From Xanthobacteraceae bacterium (GTDB lineage Bacteria > Pseudomonadota > Alphaproteobacteria > Rhizobiales > Xanthobacteraceae), in NCBI GenBank assembly GCA_030038995.1, contig JASHQS010000204.1:1-34018 (forward strand): a stretch of DNA of 34,018 nt, given 5' to 3'. Numbering within the stretch: position 1 is the stretch's first letter; the number at the start of each line of letters is the position of its first letter. Of the stretch, positions 22,970-31,909 are shown one piece after another. A model generated the notes under the pieces. That model was not told the origin of the DNA. It worked only from the letters and a program-made list of their open reading frames with translations, and made no database searches. A program made the translations under genes and the position numbers.

Positions 22970-23638
22970 TTGCGCCTGCTTGTCGTCGAGGATGATCCCG
23001 ATCTCAACCGCCAGCTCGCCACCGCCCTGACGGACGCCGGCTACGTCGTCGATCGTGCCTTCGACGGTGAGGAAGGCCATTTTCTCGGAGAAAGCGAGCC
23101 GTACGACGCCGTCATTCTCGATATCGGCTTGCCCAAGATGGATGGCATCTCGGTTCTCGAAGGCTGGCGCCGCACCGGCCGCGCCATGCCGGTGCTCATC
23201 CTCACCGCGCGCGACCGCTGGAGCGACAAGGTGCAAGGCTTTGACGCCGGCGCCGACGATTATGTCGCCAAGCCCTTCCACCTCGAAGAAGTTCTGGCGC
23301 GCGTGCGCGCGCTGTTGCGCCGCTCCGCCGGCCACGCCAAGAGCGAGTTCACCTGCGGCAGCGTGCGTCTCGACACGCGCACCGGTCGCGTCGCGGTCGA
23401 CGGCAATCCGGTCAAGCTCACCTCGCACGAATACCGCCTGCTCGCCTATCTGATGCATCATGCCGGCCGCGTGGTGTCGCGCACCGAACTGGTCGAGCAT
23501 CTCTACGATCAAGACTTCGACCGCGATTCCAACACGATCGAGGTATTCGTCGGCCGCATCCGGAAAAAGCTGGGCGTCGACGTGATCCAGACCGTGCGCG
23601 GCCTCGGCTATCTGCTCACGCCGCCCGATGCGCACTAA
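22970..23638 (+). CDS. feuP: OmpR/PhoP-family response regulator (FeuP-like)
   Basis: 222 residues from a TTG start at 22970, supported by GGAG nine bases upstream and by the family start MRLLVVEDD. The receiver domain (1-115) has acidic pair Asp8-Asp9, phosphoacceptor Asp51 in LDIGLP, Thr79 and Lys101 (VAKPF). The C-terminal winged helix (about 125-218) shows LTSHEYRLLAYLMHHAGRVV, the recognition helix SNTIEVFVGRIRKKLG and VRGLGYLL. It binds DNA when phosphorylated by the downstream kinase, and the direct repeat at 22572 is a candidate target. The 3' end overlaps the kinase gene by 11 bases. The FeuP name is by resemblance and gene order. Confidence 0.92.
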   Translation: MRLLVVEDDPDLNRQLATALTDAGYVVDRAFDGEEGHFLGESEPYDAVILDIGLPKMDGISVLEGWRRTGRAMPVLILTARDRWSDKVQGFDAGADDYVAKPFHLEEVLARVRALLRRSAGHAKSEFTCGSVRLDTRTGRVAVDGNPVKLTSHEYRLLAYLMHHAGRVVSRTELVEHLYDQDFDRDSNTIEVFVGRIRKKLGVDVIQTVRGLGYLLTPPDAH

Positions 23639-25049
23639 TTCGCTGGCGCTGCGGCTGTTCCTGTGGGCGGCGGGTTGGACGCTGGTGATCCTCATCCTGA
23701 CCGGCGTCGCGCTGTCCACATTGTATCGGCACGCCGTAGAGCGGGCATTCGATCGCCGGCTCGACGTCTATCTGCGCACCTTGGTCGCCGACGTCGCGTC
23801 GCCGGAAGAGGGCGGCGATAAATTTCCGCAATCGATCGGCGAGCCGCTGTTCGAACTGCCGCTGTCGGGCTGGTACTGGCAGGTGACGCGGCTCGACGCC
23901 AAAAAATCCGACGTGCGCGCCTCGCGTTCGCTCTGGGATTCATCGCTGCCGCGGCTGGGCACCGACCAGCCCAACACCGCCGAATATCAGCAGGGCTACG
24001 CGCAAGGACCCGAGGATCAGCGGCTGCGCCTGGTCGAGCGCACCATCGACCTCGGCGATGAAGGCAAATATTTGATCGCGGTCGCCGGCGACGCTTCGGA
24101 GATCGACGAGGAGACCCGCAGTTTCGACCGTGCCATCAGCCTCACCTTCGGGGCGCTCACCCTCGCCTTGCTGCTGACCACGGCGCTGCAAGTGCGCTTC
24201 GGCCTGGCGCCGCTCACCCGCATTTCACAACGCCTCGCCGCGATCCGCTCCGGCCGCGCCGAACGGCTCGAAGGCCAATTCCCCGTCGAAATCGCGCCGC
24301 TCGCCCGCGAGACCAACGCGCTGCTCGACGCCAATCGCGAAATCGTCGAGCGGGCGCGCACCCATGTCGGCAATCTCGCCCACGCGCTCAAGACGCCGTT
24401 ATCGGTGATCGTCAACGAGGCGTCGGCGCGCGGCGACGATCCGCTGGCACAAAAGGTGCGCGAGCAGGCCGACATCATGCGCGACCAGGTCGCCCGTCAG
24501 CTAGAGCGCGCCCGGCTGGCCGCGCGCCCGACCATCGTCGGCACGCTGACGGACGTCCCGCCGGTGGTCACCGCGCTCGCCCGCACCATGGAGAAGCTTT
24601 ATCGCGCCCGCGACATCGCCATTGCGGTCGACTTGCCCGAGCACGCCTTCTTTCGCGGCGAGCAGCAGGACCTCGAGGAGATGCTCGGCAATCTGGTCGA
24701 CAACGGCTGCAAATGGGCGCAGTCCCGCGTCGCCATCGAGGTCGTGGCCGACCAAGCAAACGCCGATGCCGAGCGCGGGCAAAAGAATCCGAAGCCTGAC
24801 GCGGCCGATAGAAGCGGGAAGCCGCGGTTGCGCATCATCGTCGACGACGACGGGCCGGGCCTCTCGCCGGAGGAGCGCGAACAGGTCGCCCACCGCGGCC
24901 AGCGGCTCGACGAGAGCAAGCCCGGCTCCGGGCTCGGTCTATCCATCGTGGTCGAGCTTGCCGCGCTCTATGACGGCGCGCTCACGTTCGGCTCGGCGCC
25001 GATCGGCGGTCTGCGTGCGGAGCTGGCGTTGCCGGCGGGCTCGCCATAG
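23628..25049 (+). CDS. feuQ: Sensor histidine kinase (FeuQ/PhoQ-like)
   Basis: 473 residues from ATG 23628, inside the end of the regulator gene. Membrane helices at about 12-32 and 170-188 enclose a periplasmic sensor domain of about 135 residues, followed by HAMP. The phosphorylated His252 lies in THVGNLAHALKTPLSVIVNE, the PhoQ/FeuQ type of H box (HALKTP instead of HELRTP). The ATPase domain has NLVDNGCKWA (N box), DDDGPGLS (G1) and GSGLGLSIV (G2). It probably senses an envelope or osmotic signal, with the exported PepSY protein as partner (inference). It converges on the MetE-like gene with a 23-bp gap. Confidence 0.92.
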   Translation: MRTNSLALRLFLWAAGWTLVILILTGVALSTLYRHAVERAFDRRLDVYLRTLVADVASPEEGGDKFPQSIGEPLFELPLSGWYWQVTRLDAKKSDVRASRSLWDSSLPRLGTDQPNTAEYQQGYAQGPEDQRLRLVERTIDLGDEGKYLIAVAGDASEIDEETRSFDRAISLTFGALTLALLLTTALQVRFGLAPLTRISQRLAAIRSGRAERLEGQFPVEIAPLARETNALLDANREIVERARTHVGNLAHALKTPLSVIVNEASARGDDPLAQKVREQADIMRDQVARQLERARLAARPTIVGTLTDVPPVVTALARTMEKLYRARDIAIAVDLPEHAFFRGEQQDLEEMLGNLVDNGCKWAQSRVAIEVVADQANADAERGQKNPKPDAADRSGKPRLRIIVDDDGPGLSPEEREQVAHRGQRLDESKPGSGLGLSIVVELAALYDGALTFGSAPIGGLRAELALPAGSP

Positions 25050-25072
25050 CCGGGCTTTCAGAGCGTCCGCGT

Positions 25073-26224
25073 TCAGCGCCCCCACAATTCCTTGGACGCG
25101 ATCCGCGCGCCGTCCGCCAGCGCCTTGAATTTGGCCCACACGATCGAGGGATGGACCTCCTTCGATCCGGCGAAGGTGGCAAAGCCGCAATCGGAGCCGG
25201 CGATCACGTTGTCGCGGCCGACCACGCCGGCAAAGCGCACGATGCGCTCGGCCACGAGCTCGGGATGCTCGACCAGCACGGTGGAGTGCGAGATCACGCC
25301 CGGAATCAAAATCTTGCCGGCCGGCAGCTTGACGTTCTTCCACACCTTCCATTCGTGCTCGTGACGCGGGTTCGCCGCCTCGAACGAATAGGCGCCGGCG
25401 CGGATTTTCAGAATAATGTCGACGATGTCCTTGAGCTCCATGTCGTGGATGCGCGGCCCCATGTTGATGCCGTAGCAGGTATGGAAACGGATTTGCTCGG
25501 GTGCGATGTCGCGCAGCGCATGATTGAGCGCCGCGACGCGGACTTCCGCCCATTTGCGGCAATCGGCGACGCTCGCCTCGGGATGGATGATGTAATAGGT
25601 GACGAGCCGCGGATCGTCGATTTGCAACAAAAAGCCGGCATCGACGATCGCCTGGTACTCCTCGCGCATCGCCTCGGCGATGGCGAAGACGTACTCTTCC
25701 TGGGTCTTGTAGTAGGCATTGCGCTGCCAATCCTCGACGTTCGACGGCGAGATCGCCGGCATGAACACGTCTTCGACCGCGGCCCCGTTCAGCGCGGCTT
25801 TCAGGTTGGCGATGTCGCGCTGCAGCGGCGCATGACCTTTGTAGGTGATCGGCCCGGTGCAGACCATGTGGGTGTGGCGCGAGGCCACGTGGGTGTCCGC
25901 ATAAAATTCCGGGAACGAGCGGCCTTCGCGCGAAGCGGCCCATTGATTGCGCGGTGCGGCTTTGCCGTCGACCTCATAGCCGCCGAGTCGCTCGTTGACG
26001 TAGCTGACGAAGCTTGGCTTGCCGTACTCGCCGTCGTCGATCACGTCGATGCCGAGTTCGGCTTGGCGGCGCACGATTTCGGCCACCGCTGCGCGCAGGC
26101 GGGCTGCGGCCGCCGCGCCGTCGAACGCCTTCGCACCGTCGCGCTCGACCAGCGCCAGCAAATCAGGCGGCCGCGGCAGGCTGCCGGCGTGAGTGGTCAG
26201 AATGCGATCGTTGCTGCGCTTCAT
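25073..26224 (-). CDS. MetE C-terminal-domain (UROD/MetE-like) protein
   Basis: 383 residues from ATG 26224 (MKRSNDRILTTHAGSLPRP). It matches only the catalytic C-terminal half of cobalamin-independent methionine synthase and lacks the N-terminal half, so it is a stand-alone family member. Zinc-ligand positions are kept: HTCYG with His and Cys, and the distal Cys in IAGSDCGFATF. Also typical are DIVDIILKIRAGAYSFEAAN and ISHSTVLVEHPELVAERI. Such short proteins have been assigned methyltransferase or other roles using methyl-thio or methoxy substrates, so homocysteine is not assured. It is separated from the downstream end of the TctC pair by 91 bp and probably shares their transcript. Confidence 0.85.
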   Translation of the reverse strand: MKRSNDRILTTHAGSLPRPPDLLALVERDGAKAFDGAAAAARLRAAVAEIVRRQAELGIDVIDDGEYGKPSFVSYVNERLGGYEVDGKAAPRNQWAASREGRSFPEFYADTHVASRHTHMVCTGPITYKGHAPLQRDIANLKAALNGAAVEDVFMPAISPSNVEDWQRNAYYKTQEEYVFAIAEAMREEYQAIVDAGFLLQIDDPRLVTYYIIHPEASVADCRKWAEVRVAALNHALRDIAPEQIRFHTCYGINMGPRIHDMELKDIVDIILKIRAGAYSFEAANPRHEHEWKVWKNVKLPAGKILIPGVISHSTVLVEHPELVAERIVRFAGVVGRDNVIAGSDCGFATFAGSKEVHPSIVWAKFKALADGARIASKELWGR

Positions 26225-26315
26225 GGCTTTGCTCGGTGTGTAGCCCGTGTGTCGCTCGTATAAGCGAAGCGACATGCGGGAAGAAGCTGACCCGACTTCA
26301 CGGCGTCCATCCGGA

Positions 26316-27317
26316 TCATTCGATCTGCATGTGGAATTCGCGAATATACGGAGCGGCGTCGTCGACGGTTTTGACCAGGACGCGGCCGAACTCTGCGGGC
26401 GTCGAGGACACTGGAATATTGCCGGCCTTCTGCAAAAATTGCCGGTATTCGTCCGATCGCGTGATCGAGACGATGTGGCGGTTGAGCAGGTCGATGATCG
26501 GCTTCGGCGTGCCGGCCCCGGCGCAGACGCCGAGCCAGCCGAATGGCGTCAGCGGAAAACCGCGCTCGGTCAGCGTCGGCACGTCGGGAAAGCTTTTCAG
26601 CCGCTGCGGGCTGGTCGAAGCGAGCACCTTAAGCTCGCCGCTGCGGTAGAACGGACCGATCGCGATCGGCGGCCCGACCTGAAAATGGATACGCCCCGCC
26701 AGCATCTCCTGGGTGATGGCGCTGGCGCCTTTGAACGGCACCTTGGTCATCCGGATGCCGGCGGTCTTTTCCAGTTCGTGCGCCACCAGCTCCTGCGTCG
26801 ATCCGGCGCCGACCGTGCCGTAGAGAATGCCGCCCGGATGCGCCTTGGCGTAGCTGACGAACTGATCGAACGTATCGACCGGCAACGATTTGGCGAGCGC
26901 CATCAAATAATAATATTTCGAGACCAGCGCCACCGGCGCGATGTCGCTCAGCTTGTAAGAAACGCTCTTGTAGAGGAGCGTATTGATCGCGTCGAAATAG
27001 GTGCAGAACTGCAGCGTGTAGCCGTCGCGCGGCTGCGCCAGTACGTCATCGAGCGCGATCATGCCGCCGGCGCCCGGCTTGTTTTCGACGTAAACCTTTT
27101 GCCCGAGCCGCGCGCTCAAACGGTCGGCGATGAAGCGGGCCGGAATATCGGTCGGCCCGCCTGCCGGGAAGCCGACGACGAGTCTGATCGGGCGCGTCGG
27201 GTAGGCTTCCGCTGCCGGAGCTGCGGCGGCGCTTGCGAGAACGACGGCGACAACAACGAACGCCAGCGCTGCACGGGCTCTGCGTCCGGCGACGCGCATC
27301 GTTGCAAGCGCTGCCAT
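26316..27317 (-). CDS. Bug/TctC-family periplasmic solute receptor 2
   Basis: 333 residues from ATG 27317; a second ATG six codons in (27299) is an alternative. The signal peptide ends near AAPAAEA, before YPTRPIRLVVGFPAGGPTD, the characteristic start of Bug receptors. Later blocks are KPGAGGMIALDDVLAQPRDG, VPFKGASAITQEMLAGRIHF and FPDVPTLTERGFP. Such proteins bind carboxylates or other small organics in the periplasm, classically for a TctAB permease, which is not in this window. It begins 8 bases after the stop of the other receptor gene, so the two are co-transcribed. Confidence 0.9.
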   Translation of the reverse strand: MAALATMRVAGRRARAALAFVVVAVVLASAAAAPAAEAYPTRPIRLVVGFPAGGPTDIPARFIADRLSARLGQKVYVENKPGAGGMIALDDVLAQPRDGYTLQFCTYFDAINTLLYKSVSYKLSDIAPVALVSKYYYLMALAKSLPVDTFDQFVSYAKAHPGGILYGTVGAGSTQELVAHELEKTAGIRMTKVPFKGASAITQEMLAGRIHFQVGPPIAIGPFYRSGELKVLASTSPQRLKSFPDVPTLTERGFPLTPFGWLGVCAGAGTPKPIIDLLNRHIVSITRSDEYRQFLQKAGNIPVSSTPAEFGRVLVKTVDDAAPYIREFHMQIE

Positions 27318-27325
27318 GTCGGCCC

Positions 27326-28312
27326 TCAATCGAGCGTCACGTGAGCGGAAACGATGACTTTCTTCCAGCGCGCGGCCTCGTCGCGGAAATAGGCGGCGGT
27401 CTCCTGGGGCGTGCCGCCGGCCGGTTCCGCCGTGAGATCGCCGAAGCGCTTGACGATTGTCGGATCGCGCAGCGCCCGGTTCACCGCGGAATTGATCTTG
27501 TCGACGATCGCGGCCGGCGTTTTCGGCGGCGCGGCCAGCGCGAACCACGTCACCGAGGCGAAACCCGGCAGGGTCTCGGCGATCGTTGGGGTGTCCGGCA
27601 GCGAGCCGACGCGGCTCGGCGAAGCGACGGCGATCAATTTCAGCTTGCCGGCTTTGACGAATTGCATCGACACGCCGAGATTGTCGAACATGCAGTCGAC
27701 ATTGCCGGCGACAAGATCGTTGAGCGCCGGCGCCGAGCCGCGATACGGCACGTTCTGCAGTTTTACGCCGGCCATCATCTGAAAAAGTTCGGAGGTCAGG
27801 TGCGAGGTCGTGCCGTTGCCCTGCGTGGCGTCGGTGATTTTGCCCGGATTGGCCTTTGCGTCGCCGATGAAATCCTTGACGGTGCCCGCCTTGATCTTGT
27901 TCGGATTGACCACGAGCGCATTGGGCACGCGCCCCAGGACGACGATCGGCACGAACTGCAACGGGTCGAAATCGAGGTGCGCGTAGAGGTTTTGATTGAC
28001 GACCAAGGGGCCGGGCGGCGACGCAAGCAGCGTGTAGCCGTCGGGATCGGCCTTGGCCACGACTTCGGCGCCGATATTGCCGCCGGCGCCGGTGCGGTTC
28101 TCGACGATGACCGACTGGCCCCATTGGCGCGACAGCCAGTCGGCGACGATGCGCGGCATGACGTCGGCCGTGCCGCCGGGAGGATACGGCACGATGATGC
28201 GCACGACCCGTCCCGGGTAGTCTTGGGCGCGCGCCGCAAGCGTCAGCGCTGTGCACAGCACCAACGCCAGTACGGCAGTAGTGCCGGCAAAATACCGAAC
28301 CGAACGACGCAT
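27326..28312 (-). CDS. Bug/TctC-family periplasmic solute receptor 1
   Basis: 328 residues from ATG 28312, supported by AAGGGAG just upstream; the open frame reaches 28513 through a repeat-encoded Leu/Gly-rich stretch that is not real. The signal peptide ends near LAARAQ, then YPGRVVRIIVPYPPGGTADV opens the Bug fold. NRTGAGGNIGAEVVAKADPD, VPYRGSAPALNDLVAGNVD and PDTPTIAETLPGF are further signatures. It shares only family-level motifs with the receptor downstream, so the pair are not a recent duplication. First gene of a probable operon with the second receptor and the MetE-like enzyme. Confidence 0.92.
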   Translation of the reverse strand: MRRSVRYFAGTTAVLALVLCTALTLAARAQDYPGRVVRIIVPYPPGGTADVMPRIVADWLSRQWGQSVIVENRTGAGGNIGAEVVAKADPDGYTLLASPPGPLVVNQNLYAHLDFDPLQFVPIVVLGRVPNALVVNPNKIKAGTVKDFIGDAKANPGKITDATQGNGTTSHLTSELFQMMAGVKLQNVPYRGSAPALNDLVAGNVDCMFDNLGVSMQFVKAGKLKLIAVASPSRVGSLPDTPTIAETLPGFASVTWFALAAPPKTPAAIVDKINSAVNRALRDPTIVKRFGDLTAEPAGGTPQETAAYFRDEAARWKKVIVSAHVTLD

Positions 28313-28432
28313 GACCGCTCCCTTGCTTGGCTTCCGTGGGGGGGCAAGGCCTACCGTGCACGGGCGTCTTGCGCGCGCAAGCCTCGCCGTGAAAGATGGC
28401 GAATGACTGTAGCCAAAGCCTCTCGGGGCCGC

Positions 28433-28486
28433 CAGTGCGCCAAGACCCAGTGCGTCAAGACCCAGCGCGCCAAGACCCAGCGCCCG
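28433..28486. repeat. 15-bp tandem repeat, about 3.5 copies
   Basis: CAGTGCGCCAAGACC, CAGTGCGTCAAGACC and CAGCGCGCCAAGACC are consecutive (28433-28477), with a partial fourth unit after. It lies in the 294-bp divergent region between the receptor operon (minus) and the collagen-like gene (plus), which otherwise shows nothing recognisable. Confidence 0.8.
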
Positions 28487-28606
28487 CACCGCGCATCGAG
28501 TATTGCTCAGCAAGCCTTTGGCCGGATGGAACCGGACCTTATTCTATGTGATAGTGTGCGTACGCCCCGCCCGGATTGCGCAAAGACCGATTGAGCAAAG
28601 AATAAT

Positions 28607-29002
28607 ATGCGCGCAGCTCCTCTACTGGTTATGGTTGCGATCATGCTGGCGACCGCCGGCTGCAGCAAAGGACCCCCAGGCGACCCGGGGCCGCAGGGCC
28701 CGCCTGGTGCGAAAGGCGATCCGGGCCCGCCGGGACCGCGCGGACCGCCCGGACCGCCGGGCGCGGTGGGGTCGACGGGCCCGCAGGGCCCGCCGAGCCC
28801 GAGCATTCGCGTCCTGCGCGCGAATTGCCTGGACGGCGGTTGCACGGTGCGCTGTCGCGATGACGAGGTCTTGGTCAATGCCTATTGCGGGCCGGCCCGC
28901 AATCCGGCGACCTATCTGGGCGAACGCGCCGCTTCCTGCGGGGTGGAAGCCAATCCGGCCAATGCGCCGCTCGTTGCGGTCTGTGTGGCCACGCACCCGT
29001 GA
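28607..29002 (+). CDS. Collagen-like (Gly-X-Y repeat) lipoprotein
   Basis: 131 residues from ATG 28607. The signal peptide ends in lipobox TAGC, lipidated Cys19. From residue 22 to 63 come 14 unbroken Gly-X-Y triplets ([15 protein letters not shown] and so on), very rich in Pro, which should form a short triple helix. The last ~68 residues hold six Cys (74, 79, 83, 94, 111, 126), suggesting a disulfide-stabilised head, perhaps the trimerisation domain. It is expected in the periplasm or on the outer membrane. Collagen-like bacterial proteins serve adhesion or structure in known cases; here function is unknown. No clear operon partner. Confidence 0.85.
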   Translation: MRAAPLLVMVAIMLATAGCSKGPPGDPGPQGPPGAKGDPGPPGPRGPPGPPGAVGSTGPQGPPSPSIRVLRANCLDGGCTVRCRDDEVLVNAYCGPARNPATYLGERAASCGVEANPANAPLVAVCVATHP

Positions 29003-29107
29003 GCGGCGGCTATCACCTTGAATCGGCGAAGCTTTATGTAACGCCTTCTTAAGCGCCGACGGCTTAGAACGGCGTCAGGTTCGGTCCAGCGAAGGCGGGG
29101 CGCGCCA

Positions 29108-30541
29108 ATGACGAGCGATCAGCCTGCCGTCGAGCGGTTGCGCGACTATTTGCAGACGCTGTCGCCGCAGGCGCGGGCGATGCTGACCGCGGAGCTCGAG
29201 CGCGCGGTGCTGCGCGGCGAGGATGACGCCGGCAGCGACTTGGTGCTGCAGGAATTGCGGCGCAGCATGCGTGCGGCAGCCGAGCCGACGCCGCGCGTGG
29301 CGCACGGCGCGCGACGTTTCTTCATCCCGCTCGAGCCGTTCCTGTTCGAGGGGCCCGCCGACCATAAGCGGCCCGGGCGCTTGGCACGCGCGTCGCTTGA
29401 TCCGATCTGGCGGTGGATCGGCCGCGATCTGATGCCGGCCGAAGCCCAAGCACTGACTGAAGACATCGAACGCGCCTTCCTCGCCGAAGATCCGGCCAAG
29501 GCGGACCAACTGGTTCGCGCGCTGCATGACCGTGCCGTACAGCGCATCAAAGAGGCGATCGCCGCGCTCGAGGCCAACGAAAAGGCGCGCCGGCGCTTCG
29601 CCGTGCAGGTCGGCACCCCGCGTGCGGTCGATGACGTCACGACGCTGATGCGCATCCTCGCGATCCGCGATTGCCTCGCCGATTTGGCGCGGCGTCTGCC
29701 CGACCACATCCGCGCCTTCGAGCACGAGTATATCGATCAGGTGAAGGGCCTTCTCGATGGCGCGAGGAAGGCGCTGCAGAAGGATGCATCGCAACGGGCG
29801 GATGTGTGCCTGTTTGGATTGATCATGGTGTCCAACCGCTTGGCGGCGCCGTGGCAGTTGATCCGCATTGCCACCCTTGCCGCCGAAAGCGACGATGTCG
29901 CCCGCATCGCGGGCACGCCTTACGCGGTTGCCGTCGACATCGTGCTCAATGACCTCGAATACGCGGTAGGAGAGCTGCGCTCCGAGCTGAAAGCCGGGCG
30001 GCCGGTCGCTTCACTGCTCAAGGCCATTCACGACGCGGCACGCGGGTTGCGTACGGAAATGGAGCTGGCGGTCGATTCGCCCTGGAGCCGACAGCTTGCG
30101 GCGGTCCGCGGCGCCGTATCGAATTTGCTGAGCGCAGAACTGGAGACGACGGCCGGGCGGGTAAGGCGCCTGCTGCGCGCCCGTCCGGCCAACGAAATCG
30201 TGCCGGGTTCGCTGCTCGACGCTCTCGACGTGCACGACGTCGAGGCCCGGGTCGAGCTGGTCGGCGCCTGCCGTCATTACGCGAGCGAACTCGCGGTCAG
30301 CGAGGTGACGTTGCGGACCTGCTCGGAGCTGACGCAATATCTCGAAACCGGCACCAAAATCTTGCTCGATACATTGCGGCACGCCGAAGACGGCGAGCGT
30401 CCGTTCCGGCAGTCGCAGGTCGACGCCGCGGTTCGCTTTTGCCGCATCATATTGGGGCCGGATTATGCGAGCGTGCTGGCCAAGGCGGCCGATGTGGCGG
30501 TGCAGGGTGGCAGTGCCGAGCGCCGCGCGGTCCGCGCGTGA
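29108..30541 (+). CDS. Conserved-looking hypothetical protein (477 aa)
   Basis: No signal peptide or membrane helix; long helices dominate throughout. The start at ATG 29108 gives ERLRDYLQTLSPQARAMLTA. Notable blocks are RRFFIPLEPFLFEGPADHKR, the Trp-rich SLDPIWRWIGRDLMPAEA (about residues 96-113), DDVTTLMRILAIRDCLADLA and LFGLIMVSNRLAAPWQLIRI. It is probably a cytoplasmic, all-helical scaffold or regulator. I do not recognise a family with confidence. The gene stands alone, with a 16-bp tandem duplication starting seven bases after its stop. Confidence 0.8.
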   Translation: MTSDQPAVERLRDYLQTLSPQARAMLTAELERAVLRGEDDAGSDLVLQELRRSMRAAAEPTPRVAHGARRFFIPLEPFLFEGPADHKRPGRLARASLDPIWRWIGRDLMPAEAQALTEDIERAFLAEDPAKADQLVRALHDRAVQRIKEAIAALEANEKARRRFAVQVGTPRAVDDVTTLMRILAIRDCLADLARRLPDHIRAFEHEYIDQVKGLLDGARKALQKDASQRADVCLFGLIMVSNRLAAPWQLIRIATLAAESDDVARIAGTPYAVAVDIVLNDLEYAVGELRSELKAGRPVASLLKAIHDAARGLRTEMELAVDSPWSRQLAAVRGAVSNLLSAELETTAGRVRRLLRARPANEIVPGSLLDALDVHDVEARVELVGACRHYASELAVSEVTLRTCSELTQYLETGTKILLDTLRHAEDGERPFRQSQVDAAVRFCRIILGPDYASVLAKAADVAVQGGSAERRAVRA

Positions 30542-30547
30542 TGATCC

Positions 30548-30579
30548 GGACCGTCGGCGACACGGACCGTCGGCGCCAC
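30548..30579. repeat. 16-bp tandem duplication
   Basis: GGACCGTCGGCGACAC (30548-30563) is followed at once by GGACCGTCGGCGCCAC (30564-30579), one mismatch. It is in the 221-bp gap before ccmI, which otherwise shows no recognisable feature. Confidence 0.8.
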
Positions 30580-30762
30580 GTCGCCGGACCAGGAGCGCGC
30601 GCCCATAGGGCGCAATTGCCGCGCCCGCGTTCCCATTGCGGCCGCATTCGCGCCGTGATGTAACCACGCGTCGCGATGGCGGGTCCGCCAATGGCTGCAT
30701 TGTGGTTGCGGCGACCGTTTCGTCCGCCGCTACGGTGGCTCAACAGTTAACGAACCGGCGAG

Positions 30763-31884
30763 ATGGCGCTCTGGAGCATTTTTGCATTGATGACCGCGGC
30801 GGCAATTTGTGCCGTCGTATGGCCGCTGGCGCGCAAGCCGCGCACGGTTGCCGCAGGCAGCGAGCTTGTCGTCTACAAGGACCAATTGGACGAGATCGAA
30901 CGAGATCGGGCCGCCGGCTTGATCGGCGAGGCTGAGGCGGAGGCGGCGCGCCTTGAAGTGTCGCGCCGGCTCCTTGCCGCGGCGGACGTGGCGGACGCAC
31001 ATTCGGCGGCGGCTTCTCCGCCGCAACTGCCGTGGCACCGCCGCGCGGCTGCCTTGAGCGTGTTGGTCGTCCTATCAGTGCTTCCGGCCGGGCTTTATCT
31101 GGCGCTCGGTTCGCCGAACATTCCGGGTGAGCCTGCTTATGCGCGCTCTAACAGCCTGCCTGCGGACCATCAGTCGATCGCTGCCCTTATTGCGCAGGTC
31201 GAGGACCGCCTGGCGCGCCATCCCGACGACGGCGCCGGCTGGGAGGTGATTGCTCCGGTCTATATGCGGCTCGGCCGCTTCGATGACGCCGTCATGGCGC
31301 GGCGCAAGGCGCTGGCGCTCAACGGCGAGACGGCCGCGCGCGATGCCGACCTCGGCGAAGCCTTATTCGCCGCCGCGAACGGCGTGGTCACCGACGAGGC
31401 CAAGCGCAGTTTCGAACGCGCGGTGGCGCGCGATCCGCTGAATGCCAAGGCGCGATATTTTCTCGGCTTGGCCGATGAGCAGGACGGCGATCGCGACGCG
31501 GCGGCGGCGAAGTGGCGCGCCATGCTCAAGGATGCTCCGGCCGCTGCGCCATGGATCGGTTTGGTGCGCGCCGCCTTGGCGCGCGTCACCAAGCCGCCTG
31601 CCGGCGCCGGTCCGCCGGCGGACCAGATGGCGGCGGCACGGAGCATGCCCGAAGCGCAGCGCACCGAAATGATTCGGGGCATGGTTGCAAGACTGGCCGA
31701 CCGCTTGCATACGGATGGCGGCGACGTCGAAGGCTGGCTGCGGCTGGTGCGGGCCTACGCCGTCCTCGGCGACAGCGACAAGGCGAAAGCCGCCGCCGCG
31801 GACGCCAAGCGCGCGCTCGCGAGCCATCCCGACGAGATCAAGCGCATCGACGATCTCGTCAAAGGTCTCGGTCTCGAAGGGTGA
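30763..31884 (+). CDS. ccmI: Cytochrome c maturation protein CcmI (CycH)
   Basis: 373 residues. It holds apocytochrome c for haem attachment at the periplasmic face. An N-terminal helix ([21 protein letters not shown]), a cytoplasmic loop with the CcmI motif [20 protein letters not shown] and a second helix (about 95-116) are followed by periplasmic TPR repeats (from about residue 140: [37 protein letters not shown]). This N-loop-helix-TPR layout is diagnostic. It leads the ccmI-ccmE-ccmF cluster, with 25 bases to ccmE. Confidence 0.94.
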   Translation: MALWSIFALMTAAAICAVVWPLARKPRTVAAGSELVVYKDQLDEIERDRAAGLIGEAEAEAARLEVSRRLLAAADVADAHSAAASPPQLPWHRRAAALSVLVVLSVLPAGLYLALGSPNIPGEPAYARSNSLPADHQSIAALIAQVEDRLARHPDDGAGWEVIAPVYMRLGRFDDAVMARRKALALNGETAARDADLGEALFAAANGVVTDEAKRSFERAVARDPLNAKARYFLGLADEQDGDRDAAAAKWRAMLKDAPAAAPWIGLVRAALARVTKPPAGAGPPADQMAAARSMPEAQRTEMIRGMVARLADRLHTDGGDVEGWLRLVRAYAVLGDSDKAKAAAADAKRALASHPDEIKRIDDLVKGLGLEG

Positions 31885-31909
31885 AGATCATGTCGTGGAG
31901 ACCGCCGCG

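Noticed and set aside
26225-26315. Possible cobalamin or SAM riboswitch before the MetE-like gene
   Set aside because: Only 91 bp lie there, between co-oriented genes, and no conserved riboswitch core is visible.
28313-28513. N-terminal extension of receptor 1 to 28513 (Leu/Gly-rich repeats)
   Set aside because: It is produced by the 15-bp tandem repeat; the ATG at 28312 has a good ribosome site and a proper signal peptide.
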